64,000 nt of DNA, from contig JBAXPV010000017.1 of the NCBI GenBank assembly GCA_037132075.1, positions 1 to 64,000 of the forward strand. Reading direction: 5' to 3'. Origin of the DNA: JBAXPV01 sp037132075. GTDB taxonomy: Bacteria; Bacteroidota; Bacteroidia; Bacteroidales; CAIXZF01. Position 1 is the stretch's first letter. Each line of letters begins with the position of its first letter. Shown here one piece after another: positions 24,555-33,364 of the stretch. The notes below the pieces were generated by a model that was not told the DNA's origin, searched no databases, and saw only the letters and a program-made list of their open reading frames with translations. The position numbers and the translations under genes were made by a program.

Positions 24555-25370
24555 ATGGGTAAGGTAATTGCAATTGCGAATCAGAAGGGAGGTGTTGGTA
24601 AGACAACCACCTCTATTAACCTGGCTGCCAGCCTGGCAGTGTTGGAGCATAAGACATTGCTCATTGACGCCGACCCACAGGCCAATGCTACTTCCGGCGT
24701 GGGTTTTGATCCCAGGAATATCAAAACGAGCATCTATGAGTGTATCATCGAGGATGTTGACCCAAACAACATCATCCTGCATACACAAACGCCTTTTCTT
24801 GACCTGATTCCGGCCCATATCGACCTGGTCGGTGCGGAAATTGAAATCATCAATCTCCCAAACAGGGAGAAGCTGATGCGTAAAGTCATTGCAAAAGTCA
24901 AAGACGATTATGAGTTTATCATCATTGACTGCTCTCCATCTTTAGGACTTATCACCGTTAATGCGCTCACGGCTGCAGATTCTGTGATCATTCCCGTTCA
25001 ATGTGAGTATTTCGCTTTGGAAGGTCTTGGCAAACTATTGAATACGATAAAAATAGTTCAGACCCGTCTGAACCCCAATTTGGATATTGAAGGGATCCTT
25101 CTGACTATGTACGACAACCGTTTACGACTGGCCCGTCAGGTGGTGGAAGAAGTGAAGACCCATTTTGAAGAAATTGTTTTCGACACTGTCATCCACAGAA
25201 ACACGAAACTGGGTGAAGCGCCCAGTTTCGGGGAGACGATCATTATGCATGACATCCAAAGCAAAGGTGCCACAAACCACCTGAACCTGGCACGTGAGAT
25301 CCTGCAAAAGAACGGGATGACCCGGATGCCGGAAGCAGAAAAACAAATTTTAAGTGACGATGAGCAATAA
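24555..25370 (+). CDS. parA: Chromosome partition ATPase ParA/Soj
   Basis: Drives segregation of the chromosome origin together with ParB. The 271-residue ATPase has a deviant Walker A KGGVGKTT (11-18), the DADPQAN motif and Walker B FIIIDCSPSLG. Length and absence of an N-terminal DNA-binding extension fit chromosomal Soj-type ParA. Its last codons overlap the parB start by 11 bases. First gene of parA-parB-DUF5683-dapB-lepB. No parS (TGTTTCACGTGAAACA-like) is visible in the window. Confidence 0.95.
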   Translation: MGKVIAIANQKGGVGKTTTSINLAASLAVLEHKTLLIDADPQANATSGVGFDPRNIKTSIYECIIEDVDPNNIILHTQTPFLDLIPAHIDLVGAEIEIINLPNREKLMRKVIAKVKDDYEFIIIDCSPSLGLITVNALTAADSVIIPVQCEYFALEGLGKLLNTIKIVQTRLNPNLDIEGILLTMYDNRLRLARQVVEEVKTHFEEIVFDTVIHRNTKLGEAPSFGETIIMHDIQSKGATNHLNLAREILQKNGMTRMPEAEKQILSDDEQ

Positions 25371-26244
25371 AAAAAGAGTGCTGGGCCGCGGCCTCGACGC
25401 ATTACTGGATAGCAGGGAAGATGAAGTGATCAGCCTTGATGCTGATGGGAATAGTATGGTATGGTCGCATGCGAATATTCCTGTGAACAGAATAGTAACG
25501 AACCCCTACCAACCTAGAAATGACTTTGAAGCCGAGGCTTTGAATGAACTCGCAATTTCGCTGAAAGAGCAAGGCTTCATCCAACCCATCACTGTCAGGA
25601 AGCTTGGCCACGACAAATTCCAGCTAATCTCCGGTGAACGGCGTTACCGTGCAGCGCAGATTGCCGGTTTGACCATGGTTCCGGCTTATATCCGTACAGC
25701 CGACGACAACCAGATGCTGGAACTGGCTTTAGTAGAGAACATACAGCGACGCGACCTTAACGGAATAGAAATTGCGATCAGCCTGCAAAGGATGATCGAT
25801 GAGTTGAATTACACCCAGGAAAACCTGGGCGATAAAATCGGGAAAGGCAGAACGACAATTACCAACTATCTGCGACTGCTGAAATTACCGGCAGAGATCC
25901 AGGTTGCCGTGAGAGACGGAAAAATAAGCATGGGACATGCGCGTGCCATCATCAATTTGCCAGATGAAAAGACTCAGTTGGCTTTTTTGTATGAGATTTT
26001 GTCTAACAACCTAAATGTCAGAGAGGTAGAGAACCTTGCCCGCACAAAACAGCAGGAAACAAAGCCTGCCAAAACCTTAAAACCGAAAGAGCTTCCCTCC
26101 CATTACCAAAGCACTCAGAAATCACTGGAAGCCAAACTATCGGCAAAAGTGGAACTCAAGCGCGACAGTAAAGGAAAAGGCAGTTTAAGAATACTGTTTA
26201 AGAACGACTCCGAACTTGACAAACTTCTTGAGACACTTCTTTAA
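25360..26244 (+). CDS. parB: Chromosome partition protein ParB
   Basis: CTPase clamp that binds parS near the origin. The 294-residue protein starts at ATG 25360 (MSNKKRVLGRGLDALL, the usual ParB opening); a GTG at 25354 is in frame. It has the N-terminal box with GERRYRAAQIAGL, ENIQRRDLNGIE, and a central helix-turn-helix (NLGDKIGKGRTTITNYLRLL). The C-terminal dimerisation segment follows (LRILFKNDSELDKLLETL). Translationally coupled to parA. Confidence 0.95.
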   Translation: MSNKKRVLGRGLDALLDSREDEVISLDADGNSMVWSHANIPVNRIVTNPYQPRNDFEAEALNELAISLKEQGFIQPITVRKLGHDKFQLISGERRYRAAQIAGLTMVPAYIRTADDNQMLELALVENIQRRDLNGIEIAISLQRMIDELNYTQENLGDKIGKGRTTITNYLRLLKLPAEIQVAVRDGKISMGHARAIINLPDEKTQLAFLYEILSNNLNVREVENLARTKQQETKPAKTLKPKELPSHYQSTQKSLEAKLSAKVELKRDSKGKGSLRILFKNDSELDKLLETLL

Positions 26245-26251
26245 TAGAAGA

Positions 26252-26848
26252 TTGAAACCGGAACTCATAATTGTCCGGTTTTTATTCCTGGGGCTGGCCG
26301 TTTCCCTGGCCAACGCTTCAGCATTTTCGCAACAAGTCAAACCCGACAATGCGAAGCTATTGTCTGACACCTCAAAAATCAAACCCCATTCAGCTACCCG
26401 TGCCGCCATTTATTCGGCTGTGCTTCCCGGATTGGGCCAGACTTATAATAAGAAATACTGGAAAATACCAGTGGTTTATGCAGGTTTTGCTACTTTTGGT
26501 TACTTTGTTGTATCCAATAATAAGGAATATACTAAGTTCAAAAATGCATATGAGTATAAAAACGGCGACACAAATCCTGATAAGTTTAATGAATACGTAA
26601 ACAAATACACAGTTGAGGAACTTCAGTCGGGGCGTGACTTTTACAGAAGAAACAGGGATCTTTCAATCATCCTGACGTCGTTCTGGTATTTTTTAGGAAT
26701 TGTCGATGCCTCCGTAGATGCTTATATGTTTGATTATAATGTTACTGATGACATCAGTCTGAAAGTGATGCCGAACTTTAACCCTATTTCTGCACAAACA
26801 CCAGTGCCGGCAGAACTTAAGTTGACTTTTAAACTAGGATCTCACTAA
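26252..26848 (+). CDS. DUF5683 protein, non-ATG start
   Basis: A protein of about 198 residues that is conserved next to parAB in Bacteroidota. No ATG exists before residue 150. Candidate starts are TTG at 26216, 26228 and 26252; 26252 gives a compact signal-like N-terminus (KPELIIVRFLFLGLAVSLA) 7 bases after the parB stop. The DUF5683 core has AIYSAVLPGLGQTYNKKYWKIP, followed by hydrophobic helices (PVVYAGFATFGYFVV; LSIILTSFWYFLGIVDA). Probably a membrane or exported protein; function unknown. Confidence 0.8.
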   Translation: MKPELIIVRFLFLGLAVSLANASAFSQQVKPDNAKLLSDTSKIKPHSATRAAIYSAVLPGLGQTYNKKYWKIPVVYAGFATFGYFVVSNNKEYTKFKNAYEYKNGDTNPDKFNEYVNKYTVEELQSGRDFYRRNRDLSIILTSFWYFLGIVDASVDAYMFDYNVTDDISLKVMPNFNPISAQTPVPAELKLTFKLGSH

Positions 26849-26860
26849 TAATTAAAAGAA

Positions 26861-27604
26861 TTGAAAACGGAATCAGCACAAAAATTGAATATCGCACTCC
26901 TGGGTTATGGCCGGATGGGTAAGGAAGTCGAAAAAATAGCCATGGAACGCGGACATGATGTTGTCTTGTCATTCGACTCCCAGTCTGACTGGGATACATT
27001 TGGGCATCAGCTTAAATTTTGTGACGTAGCTATTGAGTTTAGTGTACCTGCAGTGGTCGTTCAAAACTTGCTCCGCTGCTTCGATGCCGGAGTCCCGGTT
27101 GTCACAGGTACAACAGGATGGCAGGATGAACTGGAAACTGTCAAAGCGGCCTGCCTTCACCAGGATGGCAGCTTGTTTTATTCTTCTAATTACAGCATCA
27201 GCGTCAACATTTTCTTTGAAATCAACAAAATGCTTGCCAGGCTCATGAATCCTTATCATGAGTACGAAGTTGATATCGAAGAAGTTCACCATCTGAACAA
27301 ACTGGATTCACCAAGTGGCACCGCTATTGTATTAGCCAGCGAGATCATTCATTTTATGGACCGGAAAGAGAAATGGACCGGTAAAGGGAAAAAGGAAGCC
27401 GGGGATCTGGAGATCCATTCTGTGAGGGAAGAGAACATTACCGGGACGCATATTGTCACTTATGACTCCCCTATTGATGCCATTGAAATTAAGCACATTG
27501 CAAAGAACCGTAAGGCTTTTGCACTGGGCGCTGTTCAGGCCGCCGAATGGCTTAAAGGGAAAAAAGGTGTTTTCCAGATGAAAGACATGTTAGGACTTAA
27601 ATAA
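26861..27604 (+). CDS. dapB: 4-hydroxy-tetrahydrodipicolinate reductase, TTG start
   Basis: Second committed step of lysine and diaminopimelate synthesis, which supplies peptidoglycan. The protein of about 247 residues has the nucleotide motif GYGRMGKEV, the TGTTGWQ active-site segment, SNYSISVNIF, the catalytic HHLNKLDSPSGTA loop and GTHIVTYDSPIDAIEIKH. There is no ATG before the Rossmann motif. TTG 26861 opens the frame, and TTG 26885 gives the more usual MNIALLGYGRMG start. Twelve bases after the DUF5683 gene. Confidence 0.93.
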   Translation: MKTESAQKLNIALLGYGRMGKEVEKIAMERGHDVVLSFDSQSDWDTFGHQLKFCDVAIEFSVPAVVVQNLLRCFDAGVPVVTGTTGWQDELETVKAACLHQDGSLFYSSNYSISVNIFFEINKMLARLMNPYHEYEVDIEEVHHLNKLDSPSGTAIVLASEIIHFMDRKEKWTGKGKKEAGDLEIHSVREENITGTHIVTYDSPIDAIEIKHIAKNRKAFALGAVQAAEWLKGKKGVFQMKDMLGLK

Positions 27605-27655
27605 ATTTAAACAATACGAAGCACTCCTTGTCGTTTGCTTCAAAAAAATCTGCCC

Positions 27656-29203
27656 ATGCATATATTTATGATATTTTCCGTGATCTTTTTCCTGCTATCT
27701 GTTGCAGGTGTTTATTTGCTTTTTGAAAAAGCCGGGGTTCCCGGATGGAAAGTACTCATCCCATTCTATAATTTCTATATCTGGTTAAAGATCATTGACA
27801 AACCAATGTGGTGGTATGTATTTTTGCTGATCCCTTTCCTCAACATTTTTGTCATTTTGTTGATGGTTGTGGAATTGCTGAAGTGCTATCAGAAATATGA
27901 CCTTCTCGAACAAGCTGTTGGCGCTATCTTTCCATTCATCTACCTGCCTTATCTCGGCATGAAATCTGATGTTAAGTATATTCATCCTTCGAATCGGCCG
28001 ATGATCAAGAAAACCGTGGTCAGAGAATGGGCTGATGCTATTATTTTCGCGGTAATTGCGGCAACCATCATCCGCACCTTCCTGATAGAGGCCTATACCA
28101 TCCCGACCTCTTCTATGGAAAAATCACTGCTCGTTGGAGATTTCCTTTTTGTAAGTAAGATCAGCTACGGTCCTAAAGTCCCCAATACACCGATTGCTTT
28201 TCCTTTTGCACATCATACGATGCCACTGACTCAGTATGCCAAGTCCTATGTAGAATGGATCAAACTCCCCTACTATCGCTTTCCGGGTTATACCGAGATT
28301 AAAAATAATGATGTTGTTGTCTTTAATTATCCAAGCGGCGACACTGTTGTTCTTGAAAGACAAAACGAAGACTATTACCAGATCGTAAGAGATGCTGAAT
28401 CGGAAATGAAGACATATATGACCGACAATTATGTACCAGGTTCAGGAAGAGCAGCAGTATGGAAGAATTTCTCGGTGGTGGCCAGGCCGGTTGACAAGAG
28501 GGAAAATTACATCAAACGTTGTGTTGGCATTTCCGGTGACAAGATTCAGGTAATTGATCACCAGCTATTTGTTAATGACAAGCCAGCCAGCAATCCTGAG
28601 CGCATGCAATACAACTATGATGTGATGACAGATGACAACGGTCTGAATCCCAAAGCCATTGAAAAACTTGGCGTGAGTGAAGGCGGCCTGGTGGAAGGCA
28701 ACAGCCATTTTGTATTTCCTATGACACAGGCGATGTTAGGTCAATTGAAAACCTGGTCAATCATCAAAGAGATCAAAGTGCGTAACCGCGCCAAAGGCGA
28801 GGCTTATTCTCCAATTTTCCCGCATGATGAAGTGAATTTCCCCTGGAATGAAGACAATTATGGCCCGGTGACCATCCCGAAAGCAGGCGCTACAGTAAGC
28901 CTGAGCATGAAAAATATCGCCTTATACAAGAAGTTGATCGGCACATACGAGAACAACGATTTGAAAATCAAAGACAGTACCATATTTATCAATGGTAAAG
29001 CAGCGACTTCTTATACGTTCAAGATGGATTATTTTTGGATGATGGGTGATAACCGGCACAACTCAGCGGATTCGCGGTTTTGGGGTTTTGTGCCTGTAGA
29101 CCATATTGTCGGGAAAGCTGCTTTTGTCTGGCTTTCGCTTGACAAGAACAGGTCTTTCCCGGCCAACATTCGGTGGAACAAGATGTTCCGATTAATACAT
29201 TAA
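27656..29203 (+). CDS. lepB: Signal peptidase I with N-terminal DUF5684 membrane domain
   Basis: Cleaves signal peptides of exported proteins. The 515-residue protein (ATG 27656; a TTG at 27635 is in frame but unlikely) has an N-terminal DUF5684-type domain with hydrophobic segments (about 1-105, GVPGWKVLIPFYNFYIW), then the peptidase: membrane helix near 127-146, PTSSM with nucleophile S153, general base K287 in YIKRCVGISGDK, and MMGDNRHNSADSRFWGFVP near the end. A large insertion lies between the two active-site blocks. The DUF5684 fusion and placement after dapB are usual for the phylum. Confidence 0.93.
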   Translation: MHIFMIFSVIFFLLSVAGVYLLFEKAGVPGWKVLIPFYNFYIWLKIIDKPMWWYVFLLIPFLNIFVILLMVVELLKCYQKYDLLEQAVGAIFPFIYLPYLGMKSDVKYIHPSNRPMIKKTVVREWADAIIFAVIAATIIRTFLIEAYTIPTSSMEKSLLVGDFLFVSKISYGPKVPNTPIAFPFAHHTMPLTQYAKSYVEWIKLPYYRFPGYTEIKNNDVVVFNYPSGDTVVLERQNEDYYQIVRDAESEMKTYMTDNYVPGSGRAAVWKNFSVVARPVDKRENYIKRCVGISGDKIQVIDHQLFVNDKPASNPERMQYNYDVMTDDNGLNPKAIEKLGVSEGGLVEGNSHFVFPMTQAMLGQLKTWSIIKEIKVRNRAKGEAYSPIFPHDEVNFPWNEDNYGPVTIPKAGATVSLSMKNIALYKKLIGTYENNDLKIKDSTIFINGKAATSYTFKMDYFWMMGDNRHNSADSRFWGFVPVDHIVGKAAFVWLSLDKNRSFPANIRWNKMFRLIH

Positions 29204-29212
29204 AAGAACTTT

Positions 29213-30061
29213 TTAAAATTTACTTTCAAAAGCATTCTGGTATTCGTACAGTTGAGAGGTTGCATTATACTTCCAAATAACCGTGCAAACTGACAGTTCA
29301 TTTGTCCATGTTGCATCAATAGGCATGCTGTAAGATGAATCTAACTTTTTACCAGCCAATACGGCACCAGAAGAAATCTTTTCTCCATAGGCCTTATCAT
29401 TTAAAGCTGACCTCAGTACAAATTTATGTGTGTATGTAGCAGGGTCAGCAGGAGTTGTTTGTGCATAGGCACCTGCATTTGCATCACCAGGAATCTCTGA
29501 TTCTGTAATAAAAAATGACAGATAATAATCTCCGTCACAATTTTTCATGAATTCAGTAGATGACTTAATAGTAACATTGGCACCGCTACGGGTAGCTTTA
29601 CAAACAGTACTGACGTCAGGATCACGACCCATCAAAGTAGTCATTTTCCCAGGGAACTGGCCAGGGCTGTTTGGCATTTTCTCATCGCCAACCCAGAAGG
29701 CAGGAATACCACCACCTGTTGACCTGCATGAAGTCAGCTGGTTGTAAAGGCTTACGTTATACATTGGATCACCATCAACGTGACAGGCAACTGCAACAAC
29801 GTCGCCCATGGCATACAAATCATGAACTGCAGGAGCACCCCACTGGCCGCATGGCCCACACCAGGTTGCTGTGTATTCCAGAACAAATCCGTACTGCTTC
29901 GGACCTGTTGCAACACATGATCCGTCGTCAATTGTAGCTGACGCATCATAGTTGAGAGAACTCGGATTTTTACAACCTAATTTGTCGACCTGGTTTGTTT
30001 CATGTTTTGTACAACCGGCCAAAGCAATCAAGGTGATAAAAAGGATGGACAATTTTTTCAT
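29213..30061 (-). CDS. Thioredoxin-like lipoprotein (Omp28-related type)
   Basis: A 282-residue exported lipoprotein with a clear lipobox ALAGC (Cys17). Residues 29-49 carry a GCKNPSSLNYDASATIDDGSC motif of the kind found in many T9SS-linked surface proteins (cysteine pair spanning a DDGSC turn). A thioredoxin-like segment follows with the redox motif CGPC (C68, C71, in TATWCGPCG). The rest resembles Omp28-type outer-membrane proteins. Probably an outer-membrane or surface redox protein, unproven. Diverges from ftsK over a 212-bp gap. Confidence 0.78.
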   Translation of the reverse strand: MKKLSILFITLIALAGCTKHETNQVDKLGCKNPSSLNYDASATIDDGSCVATGPKQYGFVLEYTATWCGPCGQWGAPAVHDLYAMGDVVAVACHVDGDPMYNVSLYNQLTSCRSTGGGIPAFWVGDEKMPNSPGQFPGKMTTLMGRDPDVSTVCKATRSGANVTIKSSTEFMKNCDGDYYLSFFITESEIPGDANAGAYAQTTPADPATYTHKFVLRSALNDKAYGEKISSGAVLAGKKLDSSYSMPIDATWTNELSVCTVIWKYNATSQLYEYQNAFESKF

Positions 30062-30088
30062 ACTTTTTTTGTTAAGGTGAACACCTAT

Positions 30089-30107
30089 TATATTTGTTAC
30101 AAATATA
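30089..30107. promoter_or_regulatory. Palindromic double -7 element between the lipoprotein and ftsK
   Basis: TATATTTGTTACAAATATA is an 8-bp perfect inverted repeat with a 3-base centre. Each arm is a TAnnTTTG -7 box: TATATTTG on plus (30089-30096) and on minus (30107-30100). The minus box lies 39 bases before the lipoprotein start. On plus, TTTG at 30068-30071 is 17 bases upstream, slightly short. It could be a bidirectional promoter or an operator. Confidence 0.5.
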
Positions 30108-30155
30108 GTGCTAAAATTGAATGTAATTAGTTTTTTAAACCATTTTTGAAATTAC

Positions 30156-30163
30156 TACTTTTG
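30156..30163 (+). promoter_or_regulatory. -7 element of ftsK
   Basis: TACTTTTG followed by TGAGG. The same 13-base string TACTTTTGTGAGG occurs upstream of recR (34782). No TTG at the usual spacing. It predicts transcription from about 30170, before the possible extended FtsK start at 30199. Confidence 0.45.
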
Positions 30164-30273
30164 TGAGGCTGATTCACAACCTTAAAGCCGCTATCTAACT
30201 GAAAACCAATAAGAAAAATACCACAACTCCTGCGAAAAGCCGAAGAAAGAAGCCTGAGAATGTTGAAAAAAAG

Positions 30274-32691
30274 GTGCATAGGCGATTTCCTTGGTCTAAA
30301 TTCCGCATTTTAGCAGGCTTATTGCTGCTACTTTTATCGGTTTTTTTACTGATTTCTTTTGTATCATATTTGTACGGTTACTTTAGCGGAGGCTGGCAGC
30401 AAGATGATATTTTCTCCTACAACAAGATAAGCTTACATCGTATTTTTACCGATTCCACCCTGATCGTCAATAACCTGACGGGGCGTTTAGGTGCTGCTCT
30501 TTCTTATGTTTTCCTGAAACGTTGGTTTGGCATTGCTGCCTTTGTGTTTCCATTTCTCTTTTTCATCTTTGGAATCAGGTTGATGTTCAAACGCAGTTGG
30601 GTTCCACTGGCAAAATCATTTGAACTTTCGGTTTTATTACTGGTCTTACTTTCATGTGGTTTTTCATTTTTGTTTCGAACTCCTGATTTTCAGATCCTTG
30701 GTGGAGTTTTCGGGCACATATGCACTACCTTCCTTGAAGGAGCTTTGGGTGTTTTAGGGACCGGCTTTTTATTGCTATTCCTTTACCTGGCTTTTGGGGT
30801 CCTGGTCTTTAATGTTTCGTTTAACTTCCTTCAGCAGAAGAATGAACTAAAGTCTGATGAGATTATCATTACATCACCTGTTCAGAATCCAGCTGCGATC
30901 ATCCCTGAGCCTGATGGTAGTGATAACATTTTTGAATTTGACCTGAAGAAACGCGCTGAAACCAAACCAGCACCATTAGCAGTCGAGGAAACTGAAGAGC
31001 TTTTGGTAAGCGAGGTTATTCCAACAGTATTGGACCCGCTACCTCCCAGAACTTTAGAGAAAAAAGTCCCTGAAGCTATCGCTGATGTACCTTTTGCTGT
31101 TAATGAGACTAAGGACGAAGCGGAAGATAATACAGAAGATGAAGAAGGTACGGAGGAGAAAGAAGTTCGAAAAACAAATCTCGATACCCCCTACGATCCT
31201 ACCCAGGAACTCTCATCCTATAAGTTTCCCCCATTGGAACTTCTGAGCAGCTATGGAAGCGGCGTTGCCAATGTTCGAAAAGAAGAACTGGAAGAAAACA
31301 AAAACAAAATCGTCCAGACACTCAACAATTATTCGATCCAGATCGATAAGATCATCGCCACGATCGGGCCTACAGTGACCTTATATGAAATAGTACCTGC
31401 CCCCGGAATCAGAATTTCCAAGATAAAAAACCTGGAAGATGATATCGCACTAAGTCTATCAGCTTATGGCATCCGTATCATCGCGCCAATTCCAGGGAAA
31501 GGGACAATCGGGATCGAAGTTCCTAACCAAAATCCTGAAGTCGTCTCCATGCGCTCCGTGATGGCTTCAGAGAAATTTCAGTCGACAAAGTTTGAATTGC
31601 CAATTGCCTTAGGAAAGACGATCTCTAACGAAACTTATATCGCCGACCTTACCAAAATGCCACATCTCCTGATGGCCGGAGCTACAGGACAGGGAAAATC
31701 TGTAGGTTTGAACGCTATCATCACTTCTTTGCTTTACAAGAAACATCCTGCCGAAGTTAAGTTTGTGATGGTTGACCCGAAAAAGGTGGAGCTCTCTCTC
31801 TTCAATAAAATCGAAAGACATTATCTGGCCAAACTCCCCGACTTTGAAGAGGCGATCATCACAGATACCCGTAAGGTTGTGAGGGTGCTCAATTCCCTCC
31901 TGATCGAGATGGACAACCGTTACAACTTGCTTAAGGATGCCCAGGTAAGGAATATCAAGGAATACAACACCAAATTCATTGCACGAAAGCTGAACCCCAA
32001 CAACGGGCATCACTTCATGCCCTATATAATCGTGGTTGTTGATGAGTTTGCAGACCTGATCATGACCGCCGGCAAAGAAATTGAGACTCCCCTAACCCGC
32101 CTTGCTCAGCTTGCCCGTGCTATTGGGATTCACTTAATCATTGCTACGCAACGGCCTTCTGTCAATATCATTACGGGTACGATCAAGGCAAACTTCCCGG
32201 CTCGTGCGGCTTTCAGGGTTATCTCCAAAATCGACTCCAGGACTATTCTCGACACCGGTGGCGCAGACCAGCTAATCGGCCGTGGCGATATGCTTCTGTC
32301 GATGGGAAGTGACCTCATTCGCCTGCAATGCGCCTTTATCGACACGCCAGAGATCGACAAAGTAACTGAATTCATCGGTTCTCAGCGAGCCTATCCCAAT
32401 CCATTCATGCTGCCTGAATATTTTGAAGAAGGGGAAGAAAACGGGAAAGATGTGGATTTGTCGGACCGTGACGACATGTTTGAAGAGGCGGCCCGCTGTA
32501 TCGTACAGTATCAACAGGGCAGTACTTCCCTCCTGCAGCGAAAATTAAAACTTGGCTACAACAGGGCAGGGAGAATCATGGACCAACTTGAAGCCATGGG
32601 TATAGTTGGCCCATTCGAAGGCAGTAAAGCCCGTGAAGTCCGTATTAAGGATATGGAAGCTTTGAAAGAATTATTGAAGAATTATTTTTAA
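30274..32691 (+). CDS. ftsK: DNA translocase FtsK
   Basis: Pumps chromosome ends across the closing septum and activates dimer resolution. From GTG 30274 the protein has 805 residues: a membrane domain of four to five helices (about 10-175), an acidic linker (about 190-310), then the RecA-like motor with Walker A GATGQGKS (469-476), Walker B VVVDEFADLIM and LARAIGIHLIIATQRPS. A C-terminal winged-helix gamma domain follows (STSLLQRKLKLGYNRAGRIMDQLE). The frame is open 75 bases upstream to a CTG at 30199, giving a Lys/Thr-rich tail like other Bacteroidota FtsK. First gene of ftsK-lolA-HAD. Confidence 0.95.
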   Translation: MHRRFPWSKFRILAGLLLLLLSVFLLISFVSYLYGYFSGGWQQDDIFSYNKISLHRIFTDSTLIVNNLTGRLGAALSYVFLKRWFGIAAFVFPFLFFIFGIRLMFKRSWVPLAKSFELSVLLLVLLSCGFSFLFRTPDFQILGGVFGHICTTFLEGALGVLGTGFLLLFLYLAFGVLVFNVSFNFLQQKNELKSDEIIITSPVQNPAAIIPEPDGSDNIFEFDLKKRAETKPAPLAVEETEELLVSEVIPTVLDPLPPRTLEKKVPEAIADVPFAVNETKDEAEDNTEDEEGTEEKEVRKTNLDTPYDPTQELSSYKFPPLELLSSYGSGVANVRKEELEENKNKIVQTLNNYSIQIDKIIATIGPTVTLYEIVPAPGIRISKIKNLEDDIALSLSAYGIRIIAPIPGKGTIGIEVPNQNPEVVSMRSVMASEKFQSTKFELPIALGKTISNETYIADLTKMPHLLMAGATGQGKSVGLNAIITSLLYKKHPAEVKFVMVDPKKVELSLFNKIERHYLAKLPDFEEAIITDTRKVVRVLNSLLIEMDNRYNLLKDAQVRNIKEYNTKFIARKLNPNNGHHFMPYIIVVVDEFADLIMTAGKEIETPLTRLAQLARAIGIHLIIATQRPSVNIITGTIKANFPARAAFRVISKIDSRTILDTGGADQLIGRGDMLLSMGSDLIRLQCAFIDTPEIDKVTEFIGSQRAYPNPFMLPEYFEEGEENGKDVDLSDRDDMFEEAARCIVQYQQGSTSLLQRKLKLGYNRAGRIMDQLEAMGIVGPFEGSKAREVRIKDMEALKELLKNYF

Positions 32692-32705
32692 AAAGAACAT
32701 AATAT

Positions 32706-33350
32706 ATGAAACGAATTCCCTTCCTTTTTGTGATGCTCTGTATCTTTAGTTTTACTTATGCTCAGGTCAACGACCCTAAAGCATCCGGAGTACTTGAAGA
32801 AGTAATCAGTAAATCAAAAACTTACGACAATATTAAAGCCGAGTTCACCTATAAACTCGAAAACAAAACCAACAAGGTCGCCGACAGTTATAATGGAACT
32901 GCCATGATCAAAGGGGAGAAATACAAACTGAGCATCGCAGGCCAGACCGTGATTTTCAATAACAATACCACCTGGACCTACATTAAAAGCGCAAACGAAG
33001 TTCAGATCAACTCAGTTGATGACAAAGAAGATGCAGTCACCCCGACCAAAATCTTCAACGGAAGCTACCTCAAGAATTTCAAACCGAAACTCATCAGTGA
33101 GGCATCCAAAGAAGGAAAAACAATTGAGACAATTGACCTTACACCCAACAAAGGGAAGTCCTATTTTAAAGTCCGCCTTGAGATTGATAAAGCAAACAAA
33201 CAAATCACGAGTTTTGCCGTTTATGACAAAAATGGGAGCATCTACACTTATAAAATCAACAAGTTTTCTGTGAATCAGAAGATTGCAGATTCAGAATTTG
33301 TTTTCAAGGCAACTGATTACCCAGGTGCTGAGATCAATGACATGCGCTAA
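32706..33350 (+). CDS. lolA: Outer membrane lipoprotein carrier LolA
   Basis: Periplasmic chaperone carrying lipoproteins from the LolCDE complex toward the outer membrane. The 214-residue protein has a signal peptide ending near FTYAQ (about residue 20) and an open beta-barrel-like body (FTYKLENKTNKVADSYNGTAMIKGEKYKLSIAGQ in part, then NNNTTWTYIKSANEVQI). It lies 14 bases after ftsK, a pairing seen in many bacteria, and 14 before the HAD gene. Confidence 0.87.
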   Translation: MKRIPFLFVMLCIFSFTYAQVNDPKASGVLEEVISKSKTYDNIKAEFTYKLENKTNKVADSYNGTAMIKGEKYKLSIAGQTVIFNNNTTWTYIKSANEVQINSVDDKEDAVTPTKIFNGSYLKNFKPKLISEASKEGKTIETIDLTPNKGKSYFKVRLEIDKANKQITSFAVYDKNGSIYTYKINKFSVNQKIADSEFVFKATDYPGAEINDMR

Positions 33351-33364
33351 ACCTTTTCAAAGAG

